From contig CAWHZY010000015.1 in the NCBI GenBank assembly GCA_963833955.1, positions 434,001 to 498,000 of the forward strand: 64,000 bases of DNA, given 5' to 3'. The position numbers and the translations under genes are program-made. The first letter of the stretch is position 1. Each line of letters starts with the position of its first letter. The notes beneath the pieces were generated by a model. The model was not told where the DNA came from. It made no database searches and saw nothing but the letters and a program-made list of their open reading frames with translations. Below are positions 37,443 through 47,345 of the stretch, one piece after another. Source of the stretch: Roseiarcus sp963833955. GTDB taxonomy: Bacteria > Pseudomonadota > Alphaproteobacteria > Rhizobiales > Beijerinckiaceae.

Positions 37443-38766
37443 GCGTCAACCTCCCCGACCTGGGGGAAAAGCTGCTGCATCAGCCCCTTCTTGTGGGTCT
37501 TGAGGGTGTCGAGCTTTCGGGTCTCGCGCGGCGATGAGGTCGTCGAGGGAGGTAAGGCAGTCGGCGATGCGCTGTTGTTCATCGACCGTGTTCGGAACAG
37601 AAAGCAACGTATGTCGCCAGACACATCTGGTTGGCGAGGTGTGCCTGGACTTTCGCGCCTGATGCGGTGTCGTGGATCGCCTTCGAAGCGCCAGTGTATT
37701 CAGGACGTGGAAAAAGAATTCGTAAAACAAAGCGACGCCATGGCTTTTTGGTCACAAGGCCGAGTCGTTGATTGTGTAAAATCTATCAGACTGGGGAACG
37801 AGAACCGGGCTGCCGATCAGGCCACCGCTGTTCGGTCATCGACGATGAGCGTATCTCCCTTGTGGTATGTAGTCGCGTGGAATTCGCCGTTGAAGTAGTT
37901 TGCTTCTCACTGGTCGCGGTAGCCGCCTTCCTCGTAGAAATTACCAGGCGTTAGGAGCACATAATTCGCCTTCGTTGCTGAAGACTCATCTCGCGAATGC
38001 GTATCCGTGTTTTATGGTCACAGAGTTCGCGAGAAGGGCTTTCCTTCCACTCCTCGCGTCCCTGAAACTCGGGGAAACGGAGGCGGGGTTGGGTTTCGCC
38101 TTCCTGAGGGAAAAGCTGCTGCATCAGGCCCTTCTTGTGGGCCTTGAGCGCCTCAACCTTCCGCCCTTGCGCCGCAATCAGCGCATCCGCCGAGTCCAGA
38201 CAGTCGGCGATCTTTTGTTGTTCAGCTAGGCTGGGAGTGGGAATTTCGACATTGAAGAACTGTCTCTTTGCTGATGTTGAGCAAGCCATTGCTGCGCGCA
38301 CCGCTGGTGATGTGCTTCTTAAGCTGCTTTCCGTGCTGGTTCTGCGCAAAGCAGTTCTGAAAGAAGGCGTTCGAGAAGCCATTATTGAGACGAAAGGCGA
38401 TGAAGCACGTTTGGACGCTGCCACCTGACCCCAGCCTTGCAAGAGGTAGATGCACCCTTGGGGGAATTTCAGGGAATTACCCTTATTGAAGACAAAGTCG
38501 CCATCTCGAACGAGCGTGTAGAGCTGATACTGGTTGCCTGAGATATCGCGTCCGAATTTTTCGGCTTGAGGCACAAATCGAGTACCGGCCGAAATGCTGA
38601 CCGAGGTAAGCTTCCTCTTGCCGACACGTTCATTAACTGGAACCGACGCTTTGCGCAGGCTTACCGGTTCCCATGCCGTAGCATCCTGAAACTCCGGAAA
38701 CCGGAGCTTGGGCACCAAGGCAGCCCCGTCTCCTGTCTCGGCAGACGATTTCCCCTTACTGCTCAT
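37439..38766 (-). pseudogene. hsdS: Type I restriction specificity subunit HsdS, frameshifted
   Basis: The start MSSKGKSSAETGDGAALVPK leads to LRFPEFQ, the first target-recognition domain with FGRDISGNQYQLYTLVRDGDFVFNKGNS, then the conserved central helix (LAEQQKIADCLDSADALIAAQ, HKKGLMQQLFPQEGE). The second half repeats LRFPEFQGREEW and ends with a second helix (QQRIADCLTSLDDLIA, HKKGLMQQLFPQVGEVDA). The two-repeat layout is typical; frameshifts near 38420, 38050 and 37600 break it. It overlaps hsdR by 11 bases. Confidence 0.88.
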
Positions 38767-41700
38767 AAGCGCTAAGCCCCGAGATTTCGCGCCCACCGGC
38801 GCGCTTGATCAGCAGCGGCATCAGGTCGGCCATCAGGTCCAGTTCCTTCACCCGCCGCGCTTTCCAGTTCAGGCCAAGCGGTTCCATCAGGTCGGTGAGC
38901 TGCTCGCCGTCGAAGATCATGCGTTGCAGGATGGTGTCGACGAAGCCTTGCAGCGCCTCGGTCGCCAGCCCGTGCTTTCCGCGATGCCCGCCAGCTCCTG
39001 CCGCGTTCTTCTCGGCCTTGAAGCGGCTGTAGCCGTCGCGGATGGCCTTTTCGCTGAGACCTTCGCCCGCCTTGAGGGTGTTGATATAGCGGCGATATCC
39101 TCGCGCTCGTCCATGAACTTGGCATCGGACTGGATCAGGCCGATCAGCTGCTCGCGGCTCATCTTCTGCTTGCCGGCGTCGCCTGCGGAGTAGCGGGCGA
39201 TCAGCCCCATGATGTAGTCGTAGTCGATGACGGCCGAGGCGAAGAGGACGAACTCGAAATCGAGTTGGTCGGCATCCTGGCTCGGCTTGCCGTCGCCCTG
39301 ATCTTGGCCCTTGCCCTGCTGCTCCCTCAGGCGCTGGGCGGTTTCCAGATAGGCGCCGCGGAAGCCGCAGCAGGTTCTTCTTTCGGCAGGACCTGCTCGA
39401 TGGCAGCTTGCGGTTTTCGTCCGTGAGGTCGGTGTACTGGTCGAGCTGGGTCTTGAGCCGCTGCACTTCCTTGAAATGCTTGATGAAGGCCGCGCGGGCA
39501 TCATCGCCCTTGAGGTTGGGCACGGCTTCCGGGGCGCAGTCGAGGCCCTGCGACTTCATGAAGTGTCGAGCTTCTGTACGGCGGTTTCCAGCTTCTCGAT
39601 GACCTACGGGGGCCTTGTCCACCAGCCAGATTTCGCGGGCTTTGTCGGCAGCCTTCTCACCGGAGAAGAGCGCGATGGCCGCATCGACCGCGTCCTGCTG
39701 CTGGCGGAAGTCGAGGATATTGCCGTAGGGCTTGGTGTCGTTGAGCACGCGGTTGGTGCGGGAGAAGGCCTGGATCAGGCCGTGGTGCTTGAGGTTCTTG
39801 TCGACGTAGAGCGTGTTCAGGTACTTGGAGTCGAAGCCGGTGAGCAGCATGTCCACGACGATCGTGATGTCGATCTTTTCTGCCCCTGGTTGGGGCAAGT
39901 CTTGAGCATTCGGGCAATTGCTGGTCTTTGATGCGCTTCTGCACATCCTGGTAGTAGAGGTCGAACTCGCCGATGCTGTGGTTGGTGCCGAAGCGGGCGT
40001 TGTAGTCGGCGATGATGGCCTTGAGCGCCTCCTTCTTTTTCTCCGGCTCATACTGCGTTGTCTGCCTTTTCCTGCGGCAGGTCTTCCTGAATCTGCTTCA
40101 CGTCGGATCGCCGTCGGCCGGCGGCGAGAACACGCAGGCGATGTTCAGCGGCTGGAAGTCCGGGATCGGCGTCCTGTTTCTCGGCCTGCATCGTCTTGAA
40201 CAGCGAATGATACTCGATGGCGTCATTGATCGAGCGGTGGCGAGCATGGCGTTGAACCGCGCTCCGCCGGTGGCGGCGTCGTGCTTGGCGAGGATGCCTC
40301 GACGACGGCCCGCTTGGCCAGCGTTTCGCCGGCTTGGGCACGGTTCTTGCCCTCGCGGCTTGTAGTAGTCGACGTGGAACCGCAGGACGTTGCGGTCCTC
40401 GATGGCGTGGGTGATGGTGTAGGCGTGCAGGCGCTGCTGGAAGAGGTCTTCCGTGGTCTTGAGTGCTGGCCTGCGTCGCCTTCGATCTGCTGCTAGGCTG
40501 GCGTTCTCCTCGAAGATCGGCGTGCCGGTGAAGCCGAAGAGCTGGGCCTTGGGGAAGAATTCCTTGATGGCCTGGTGGTTGTCGCCGAACTGCGAGCGGT
40601 GGCATTCGTCGAAGATGAAGACGATGCGCTTGTCGCGCAGCGGTTCGAGCTGTTCCTTGAAGCTCTTCTTGCCGTCCTTTTTCTGCTGCTTGTTGCGCTT
40701 GCTGTTTTCGTCCAGCGCCAGGCCGAGCTTCTGGATGGTGCAGACGATGACCTTGTCGGCGTAGTCGTCGGAGAGGAGGCGGCGCACGAGGGCGCCGGTA
40801 TTGGTGTTTTCCTCGACGCAACCTTCCTGGAACCGGTTGAACTCCTCGCGCGTCTGCCGATCGAGGTCCTTGCGGTCCACGACGAACAGGCATTTTTCGA
40901 TGTCCGGGTTGTCCTTGAGCAGCGTTGAGGCCTTGAAGGAGGTGAGCGTCTTGCCGCTGCCGGTGGTGTGCCAGATGTAGCCGTTGCCGCAATTCTGGTG
41001 CGATGCAGTCGACGATGGCCTTGACCGCGTAGATCTGATACGGCCGCATCATCAGGAGCTTCTGCTCGCTGGCCACCAGAACCATGTAGCGGCTGATCGT
41101 CTGGCCGAGGGTGCATTTGACGAGGAAAGTCTCGGCGAAGCTGTCGAGATGGGTGATCTTTTTGTTGTCTCGTCGGCGAACTGATAGACCGGCAGAAAGC
41201 GCTCGTCGGCATTGAAGGCGAAATGGCGAGCGTTGTTGTTCGCGAAGTAAAGGTCATCGCGGTTGCTGACGATGAAGAGCTGGATGAAGCACAGCAGCGT
41301 CTTCGTGTAGCCGTTGCCGGGGTCGTTTTTGTAGTCGACGATCTGCTCCATGGCCCGGCGGGGGTTGATGCCGAGGGTTTTCAGCTCGATCTGCACGGCC
41401 GGCACGCCGTTGATGAGCAGGATGACGTCGTAGCGATGATGGCTGTTGTCGGTATTGATGCGCAGCTGGTTGACGACCTCAAAGGTGTTTTTGCACCAGT
41501 CCTTGATGTTGACGAGCGTGTAGTTCAGCGGCGTGCCGTCGTCGCGGGTGAAGCTATTGCGCTCGCGGAGTGTGCGCGCGGCGGTGAACACATCGGGCGT
41601 GACGATCTCGTCCAGAAGGCGCTGAAACTCGCCATCGGTAAGAGTTGACCCGATTCAGCGCCTCGAATTTCTCCCGGAAATTTGCTTCGAGCGTTGCGCG

Positions 41701-41793
41701 GTCGCGGATGTCGGCACGATATTCGTACTTGAGATCTCGAAGCTTCGTGATAAGCGTCTCTTCAAGTTGGCGCTCCAGTGTGATCATCGCCAT
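38756..41793 (-). pseudogene. hsdR: Type I restriction endonuclease HsdR, multiply frameshifted
   Basis: About 1010 codons can be followed in changing frames: N-terminus MAMITLERQLEETLITKLRD, the nuclease core YDVILLINGVPAVQIELKTLG (41405-41470 region; D and E-x-K residues present), the helicase motor with FIFDECHRSQFG (about 40590-40625), FGFTGTPIF, and the second RecA domain VDMLLTGFDSKYLNTLYVD and LIQAFSRTNRVL (39740-39860), then the C-terminal helical region. More than six single-base frame changes occur. Loss of R fits loss of M by IS5, since an unprotected nuclease would be lethal. Confidence 0.9.
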
Positions 41794-41885
41794 AGCTGGG
41801 ACTGACTAAAGGTTTGGGACAGAATATTGGTCATTATGAAACAATGTTCTGATAAGTGCGATGGGGTTGGTGGTGTGAGGGGGTC

Positions 41886-44800
41886 CTAGCGATTTCGTTC
41901 AGCTAAAAGGGTTGCCAATCTTTTCACTAACTCTTCCGTCATCGGCTTCTCACCTCGCAGGACCCGACCGACATACTGCCCGGTGAAGCCGAGCAATTTC
42001 GCGAGCTTATTCCGCCCGCCAACCACCTCTTTGAGCCGCCGCAAATCTCTAAGCGCCTTGTCCATCGCGGCGGCAGCCGGGTCGGCTTCCTGCCGCAAGA
42101 CTTCGGCGGCTTGGAATAACTTCGTCAGGGAGGCGTCGGCGATCTGCTTGCCCTCGCGTAGCCCGGCAAGCGTGTGGTGAGAAACCCTCGCCTCATCGAT
42201 CAGCCTGCGGTCGCTGATCTTATATCGCTTTGGAATGTCGAAGATTGCGTCGGCAATAGCCGCCCGATCGGTTAGCTCGACGCCATAGTGCGCCGGGTCT
42301 GCATCTTCACCGATGAATTCGTTTTCCTCGATGTTGTCGGCTTCCTTGCCGATGGACTGCTGAGCTAACGCGAACACATGCCGGCGCTCGAGCGGCCCGC
42401 GTTGATCATATTCCGCGCCTTGGAATTTGGTCTCCGGGTGCAAGTGATAGCGGGTCAAGCTTCGGGCATGCGATTTTAGCCATGACGCCGGGATGGCGTC
42501 CCCACGCTCACGATCGAAAGCATGATCTTTGGCCTCGCGGGGCTTCTTGAAATACGGCGCCGCGGGCCGTGGCTCGCGTCGGCGCCAAAGTTCCTGTGAG
42601 AGCGCCCCAGGTTCATCCTTAGCCATTTCGAGCCGCGACTTGGCTTGCAGCGACAGGAGAAAGCCGAAAGGGAAGACAGCGTGTCCGCTGGACTGGCGCT
42701 CGTTATACCCATCGAACCACCGAAGCAGTCCGGCGTGGTTGCGGCATACTGGCTCGCGGCAGGGGCATCGAACCCGGGCATCTCCATGAAGCGGGCCTCA
42801 TCCGGCTTATCGCTGTCAGCGGCGCGAATGATCTCCTTCCATAGGTCCTCCTGCCACAGCGGGACGCCCACCCTTTCCATGCGCTTGCGGCGCTCGCCAG
42901 GTGGTTCATCGTAGGGCGCCATCAGATGCCCCAGCCCGTGTCCGGACGCCTTGCGGATAACGACGCCGTCCCTCTGCCGGTTGAACAAGACATAGCGCTT
43001 GGCGGAGACGGCGAGGCAGAACGGAGGGTCTAGGGCCGGAAGGTGGTCTCTCTTGCCAGGCGGGAAGTTGACCTTTTCGACCTGAAGGATCGGCTTGTCT
43101 TCGCCGTAGGGGTTGAGGTCCTTGAACCATTCGCGAACCTTTAAGGCCCTGGCAACGAACTCGTCATGCGGCAGCTTGCGGGTGTTGCCGATGGCGAGGC
43201 TGTCGGTGTCGCAGAAAACCCAGTCGAGTTCCTGCTCGATGACCTGATGCTCGGCGAGAGCTAACATCAACCGCGCGGCGCCCGTTATCAGCGTCGCAAG
43301 CAGCGGATGGAAATATGGTCCCGGCCTCTCGGAAGTTTGCGACCGGAAGCGAGAGGCCTTGTCCCGCCCGCCATAGCCAACCATTCTTTGCTGCTTGACG
43401 TACTCTCCCACATTCAACTCAACGAATATTCCATAGCTGGTCGCATTGGCGAGAATCTTGATGGCTTGTTCATCGGTCTCCAATGCCCGCTTATCGCCCT
43501 CGTTGTCTGCTTGGTCGCGCTTCGCCTTGATGACGTTTCGATGGATGATCAGTCGCTGATAAAAGTCGTCAGTGGCCGGGTTGATTGTTTGCCCTGCTAT
43601 GTCGATGGAATTGAGCACCGTTTGCTGACCCTTCGGTTTGAAGCGGATCGCCTTGATGACCTCAGGGGTCTTGCCCGTAAGAATCTTGGACGCCAGCACG
43701 TCGGCAAGCGTGAACCATTGCGCCTCATCGGCGCTGAGATAGTTGAGGCCTATGTTCAGGGTGTCGTTTCCTGGGTACCGCGCCCGGATCGGAAAGAGGT
43801 CATCTTTCGGCTTGACCTGCACCAACGCGCTCAAGCTTGTCCAGCCGTCTTTCGTGCGAAGCATCTCAACCAACTCGCCTCGCGTTCTAGCGAGCAATGC
43901 AGTGACTGCTTTCGTGTCGTCGCGGTGCGTCACGCCCTTCGACCGCACAAAGGACCATAAGCCCATAAGCGTGCAGACGGTTGGATACATCGAAAGAAAG
44001 TCTGTATGGACGACAGGCGTAATCTGTCGACGGATATGGACTTCGGCGCGCCCGCCAAAATAGGCGCTCATGATCGCGCCAACGAGATAAAGCGGAAACC
44101 CCTTCTGGATCTGGCGCCATGGCTTGACGCCCATTGCCCTCAAATAGGCTTTGCCGAGACTGGCTTCGCTGTAAAGCTCGTAGAGGCCGGTTCCATTCAG
44201 GCCGAAACCTCCGAACCGCTGCGCCAAGACGTCGAAACATTCCCAGGTCGTCTGCACATCGCGGAGGGCGTACCGAACATAGTCTGGCGTTAACGCACCG
44301 CCGTGCTCGTCCGAATTTAACTTGGGCGTCGGAACCTTGAGCAGGTCCGACAGGGACGCCAACGAATGCGATTTGCTGGTGAGCGCCGCGGCGAGGGTTT
44401 TGACTTCAACGAAATAACCGCGGTCCGGTCCTGCCTTCTGCTCCGTCTCGTCAGCGCTCTCGTCATCTACCTCCTCGTCTACCTCCTCCTCGGCGGGTGT
44501 CTCTTGTGTGGGTGGATCGCCCGCGAAGCGAATTAAGGCCGAACGCTGTGACAGATGCTTCACGACGACATGAGGCCAGTCTTCGGCGAGGGTCAGGCTA
44601 AACCCGCCCTTCATCGCCCGCCGGGCGCTCGAATGGCGGATGGCCAAGCGCGACAGATCGAAGGGCAGGTTGAAACCAACGATTTGAGCGCCAACTGCGT
44701 AGGCCGACTTATAAAAAACCTCTTCGACAAATTCGGCGCGGGTCCGCAGGCAAACGCGTTCGCCGTCAGAGGCGCATTCCTCCTCGGACAGACATTGGCG

Positions 44801-45133
44801 AAGAACGGACAGTTCCTCGGGCGCGAGAACATCTGGCTCATAAAAGGCCCCGCGCTCCCAGACTTCGCCCTTGTACCGCAGCTGATATGCGCCGAAGCGC
44901 AGTCGCTGATCGGGCGTTGTTCGGGTTTCGCAGTCGAAGACCAGAACCCAGTCGCTCGGCGTCACCCTTGGAGCTGGCTGCTTCCAATCGACGAGTTGAG
45001 GCATCGTGGCTTTGGGAGGTTTCGAGCCCGCTTCAGGCTTTTTCGGCGCCCGCCTGACGAAGGCCCGCAGCGCGATAACGAGCCGGTCGACCGGTTCAGA
45101 TGGCTCGTAGCCAAAATCTCCATCGACCGGCAT
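41886..45133 (-). CDS. Family B DNA polymerase with exonuclease domain and HTH-like C-terminus (one frameshift)
   Basis: Two frames (45133-42476 and 42626-41886) join into one protein of about 1080 residues if one frameshift near 42708 is corrected; the sequence runs smoothly through LRWFDGYNERQSS, FLLSLQAKSRLEMAKDE. Exo I F-D67-C-E69-T, Exo II FN155LPFD159, Exo III Y288-x3-D292; polymerase motif A D378FLSMYPT, motif B K559-x3-NATSYG, motif C D642TDS. All catalytic positions are present. An acidic insert lies at about 212-232. The C-terminal 80 residues look like a Cro-type HTH (GRNKLAKLLGFTGQYVGRVL). Such PolBs in bacteria belong to viruses, plasmids or self-replicating transposons. Two small genes precede it at 5-10 base gaps. 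Confidence 0.9.
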
Positions 45134-45137
45134 TGTC

Positions 45138-45508
45138 TCAGTTCCTTAGTTCGGACGCTCCATCCTTGGCGGCCCGAATCAGCATTTCACCCAGCCAACG
45201 AAGCAGGTCGGCGATACACTCGCAAATGTCTGAAAGACCCAAGGCAGGCGCCCCTGCCGTTCCAACGGGTTGTCAGGATTGGGTCCGTCAGGCGGATGCT
45301 CCTCCGTCTGCCGTCTCGTCAGCTCGCGGTGCATGCTGACCGGCACATCGATCAGCTGATCGCCGTATTTCTTTCGAGCGACATGGTGAGCTTCCGTCGG
45401 CTCGCTGGCCCAATTCTCGAACCCCCACGGGGAGTCCGGGGTCTTACCGGAGCGCTTGGCGCGCCATTCCGCCCGCGCACGGGCCATGGATCTTTGGTGA
45501 CGGTCCAT
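45138..45508 (-). CDS. Small protein, possible HNH-like nuclease (one frameshift)
   Basis: Starts MDRHQRSMARARAEWRAKR; contains EPTEAHHVARKKYGDQLIDV and MHRELTRR, whose spacing of histidines is loosely like an HNH/beta-beta-alpha metal nuclease. A frame change near 45243 restores a sensible end (LGLSDICECIADLLRWLGEM) that stops 4 bases before the polymerase start. Length about 123 residues. The nuclease idea rests on the H-H...M-H pattern and context only; the protein could equally be a structural partner. It follows the HTH gene by 10 bases. Confidence 0.5.
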
Positions 45509-45518
45509 AGCGGCGCAC

Positions 45519-46109
45519 TCACTGCTGCGCCGTCTGGCGATAGATGTCGACGAACGAGAGTTCGCCGACGCTATCAAGCTTGCGGAGGACGTTAGGGCGG
45601 GTCTCGAAGGGGTGGAAGGCGCCGCTTGTGTCCCGCAGTCCCTTGCCGACAAATGCAGCAAGATGCGACGGGTTATTGGTCTCCAAGAACTGGTTGATCG
45701 CAATCCAGTGATGGCTGATGTCGCTGGCCGCATCATGCGACACCGTGACGCTGCGCATCTTGCCCCGCGTCGCCATGACAACCGACACGGGCCGGGTGTC
45801 GACGATGACCCACCTCCTCCCTTCCCTCTGAGACGTCGTGTTGGCTTTCTGAAAGCGGCGCAGGGTCTCGGCTGAGACGCCCGCCTGCCTTGCCGCCTCC
45901 TTTTGCGATACACCCTTCTTCATAAGCTTGAGGGCCTCTTCCAGCGGCTCAGAGCGCCGGAAAGGCTGGGGACTGGCGGTAGGCGTTACATCCGTCGCCC
46001 TGGCGTGCCCACGGGCGTGTGAGCGGCTCTTGCCGCCCGCCAGTCCGCGGGCGATGCGCCTCAGATATTCTTTTGCGTAATCTCGTATTCGTTTGCGATT
46101 CGAGGCCAT
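45519..46109 (-). CDS. Helix-turn-helix protein, first gene of the PolB operon
   Basis: 196 residues with a very basic N-terminus (SNRKRIRDYAKEYLRRIARG), a clear HTH at about 60-85 (LMKKGVSQKEAARQAGVSAETLRRF) and a C-terminal half without recognised domain. It is probably a DNA-binding regulator or element-end-binding protein. It is transcribed away from the MerR-like gene, with 80 bases between, and runs into the nuclease-like and polymerase genes. Confidence 0.72.
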   Translation of the reverse strand: MASNRKRIRDYAKEYLRRIARGLAGGKSRSHARGHARATDVTPTASPQPFRRSEPLEEALKLMKKGVSQKEAARQAGVSAETLRRFQKANTTSQREGRRWVIVDTRPVSVVMATRGKMRSVTVSHDAASDISHHWIAINQFLETNNPSHLAAFVGKGLRDTSGAFHPFETRPNVLRKLDSVGELSFVDIYRQTAQQ

Positions 46110-46189
46110 GATGGCGCTCCCTGAGTTTGAGGGAGCGCGGAAATTGAAGCGCGCAAATCCTGGAAAAGCGCGTTTGGCGTAGGGCTCTT
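46110..46189. promoter_or_regulatory. Probable divergent promoter region
   Basis: The 80 bases between the HTH gene (leftward) and the MerR-like gene (rightward) are the only space for promoters of the PolB and Cas1 units. Both flanking genes encode DNA-binding proteins, so mutual control is plausible. No consensus promoter can be named with confidence. Confidence 0.4.
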
Positions 46190-47250
46190 ATGGCGACCGA
46201 AGATCAGGTCGGTTCGGACCAAGAAAGCCAGGCTGAGGTCGACGCAGTCCTTGCCGAGACCGGCAGGACCATGGACCAGGTCCGGCGTTGGCGACGCGAA
46301 GGGCTATTGCCGGACGTCGTCCAGGAGCAGACAGCGCACCGCGGCAGCATCGTGTTCTATCCAAAAAGGACGTGCGCCCAAGTCCGGGCGGCGAGCGTGC
46401 TCTTCAAACAAAAGAACCGCGTGGACTATGTCGGGTTTGGGCTGTGGCGGCTAGGTTTCACGGTCGACGAAAAACATTGGCGCCCTCGTTTACGCAAGCA
46501 GGGCCGCATGCTCGATCGCGTAATTCCGTTTCTCATGCGGGTCGTTCGGAGGTTCGATCGCGATTGGCAAAGCGAAACGGCCTACGACTATGCGGCCAGG
46601 AAGCTGGAACCGGTCGGTGACATCGTTCTTTCCCGGATCAAAGGTCGAGTTGATTCCGAGTCGTTGCCAACTGTCCTGCGCGCTATTGGCGACATTGGTA
46701 CGGGAGAGTTTGACGGCTTCCGAATCCTCGATCGCTGGGGAGGAGCACGCGAGCGACGCGGCGCTGACGATCCGAGCGTTAGATCTAACGAAATCCGGGT
46801 CGAGACTCCATTCTTGGAAAACAGCTCAATCTCATTGAGCTGTTGCCGGTTGGGCTCAAGGATGTATCCACAGCGATCAGCATGGGGAATTTCGAGCTGG
46901 CCGCCGACGCTTGCGCCGAAGACATTGGGCTGGCGCGGGACGACGCAAGAAACAGTTTAGCGATCGCCCTCAACCTCTACGAGGCCACTCGCTGGATTTA
47001 TGGCGACGGCGCCTTCGGGCTGCGCCTAGCGGCTTGGATTGCTCGCAAGGCGCCGGACATTCTGGTCGACACAATGACCCTTCTGATATTTCGCTTGCGA
47101 GAGGTCCCGGGCGCGATGCTGCCCTCGGACGAAATCGCTGAAATGGCGGAGCAAGCTCGAAAGGTTTGCCTCGATTCAAAGAACCTCGAATGGCGTTGGC
47201 GCAACGATCCGCGCTTCTCGGAAATCTCAGCCCCAAACGAATTAAATTGA
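46190..47250 (+). CDS. MerR-like DNA-binding protein of unknown function (frameshifted)
   Basis: N-terminus (residues about 15-70) resembles a MerR winged HTH: GRTMDQVRRWRREGLLPDV, then FYPKRTCAQVRAASVLFKQK. The remainder is unrecognised. Coding phase changes near 46735 (to GEEHASDAALTIRALDLTKSG) and again near 46800 (to LGKQLNLIELLPVGLKDVSTAI), giving an ancestral protein of about 350 residues that ends FSEISAPNELN. Stop codon overlaps the next small gene (TTGA). First gene of the rightward unit ending in the Cas1 homologue. Confidence 0.6.
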
Positions 47251-47345
47251 CCCTCGTCGACGAAATTGCATTGAAGCGGTGGCAGGACGAATTAAACGCG
47301 ATTATCGTCCGAGGAACGGAGAAAACTCATCACGGGCCCCATTGA
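47247..47345 (+). CDS. Possible 32-residue micro-gene between the MerR-like gene and cas1
   Basis: A TTG start at 47247 overlaps the previous stop (TTGA) and its TGA at 47343-47345 overlaps the ATG of the Cas1 gene by one base (TGATG). The peptide begins TLVDEIALKRWQDELN. Couplings on both sides suggest either a real leader/small gene or a translational bridge. Too short to identify. Confidence 0.4.
   Translation: MTLVDEIALKRWQDELNAIIVRGTEKTHHGPH

Noticed and set aside
41886..45133. Pipolin (primer-independent PolB) as the certain identity of the polymerase locus
   Set aside because: Type I restriction genes nearby would fit, but there is no tyrosine recombinase or att repeat, and Cas1 points elsewhere; kept only as an alternative.
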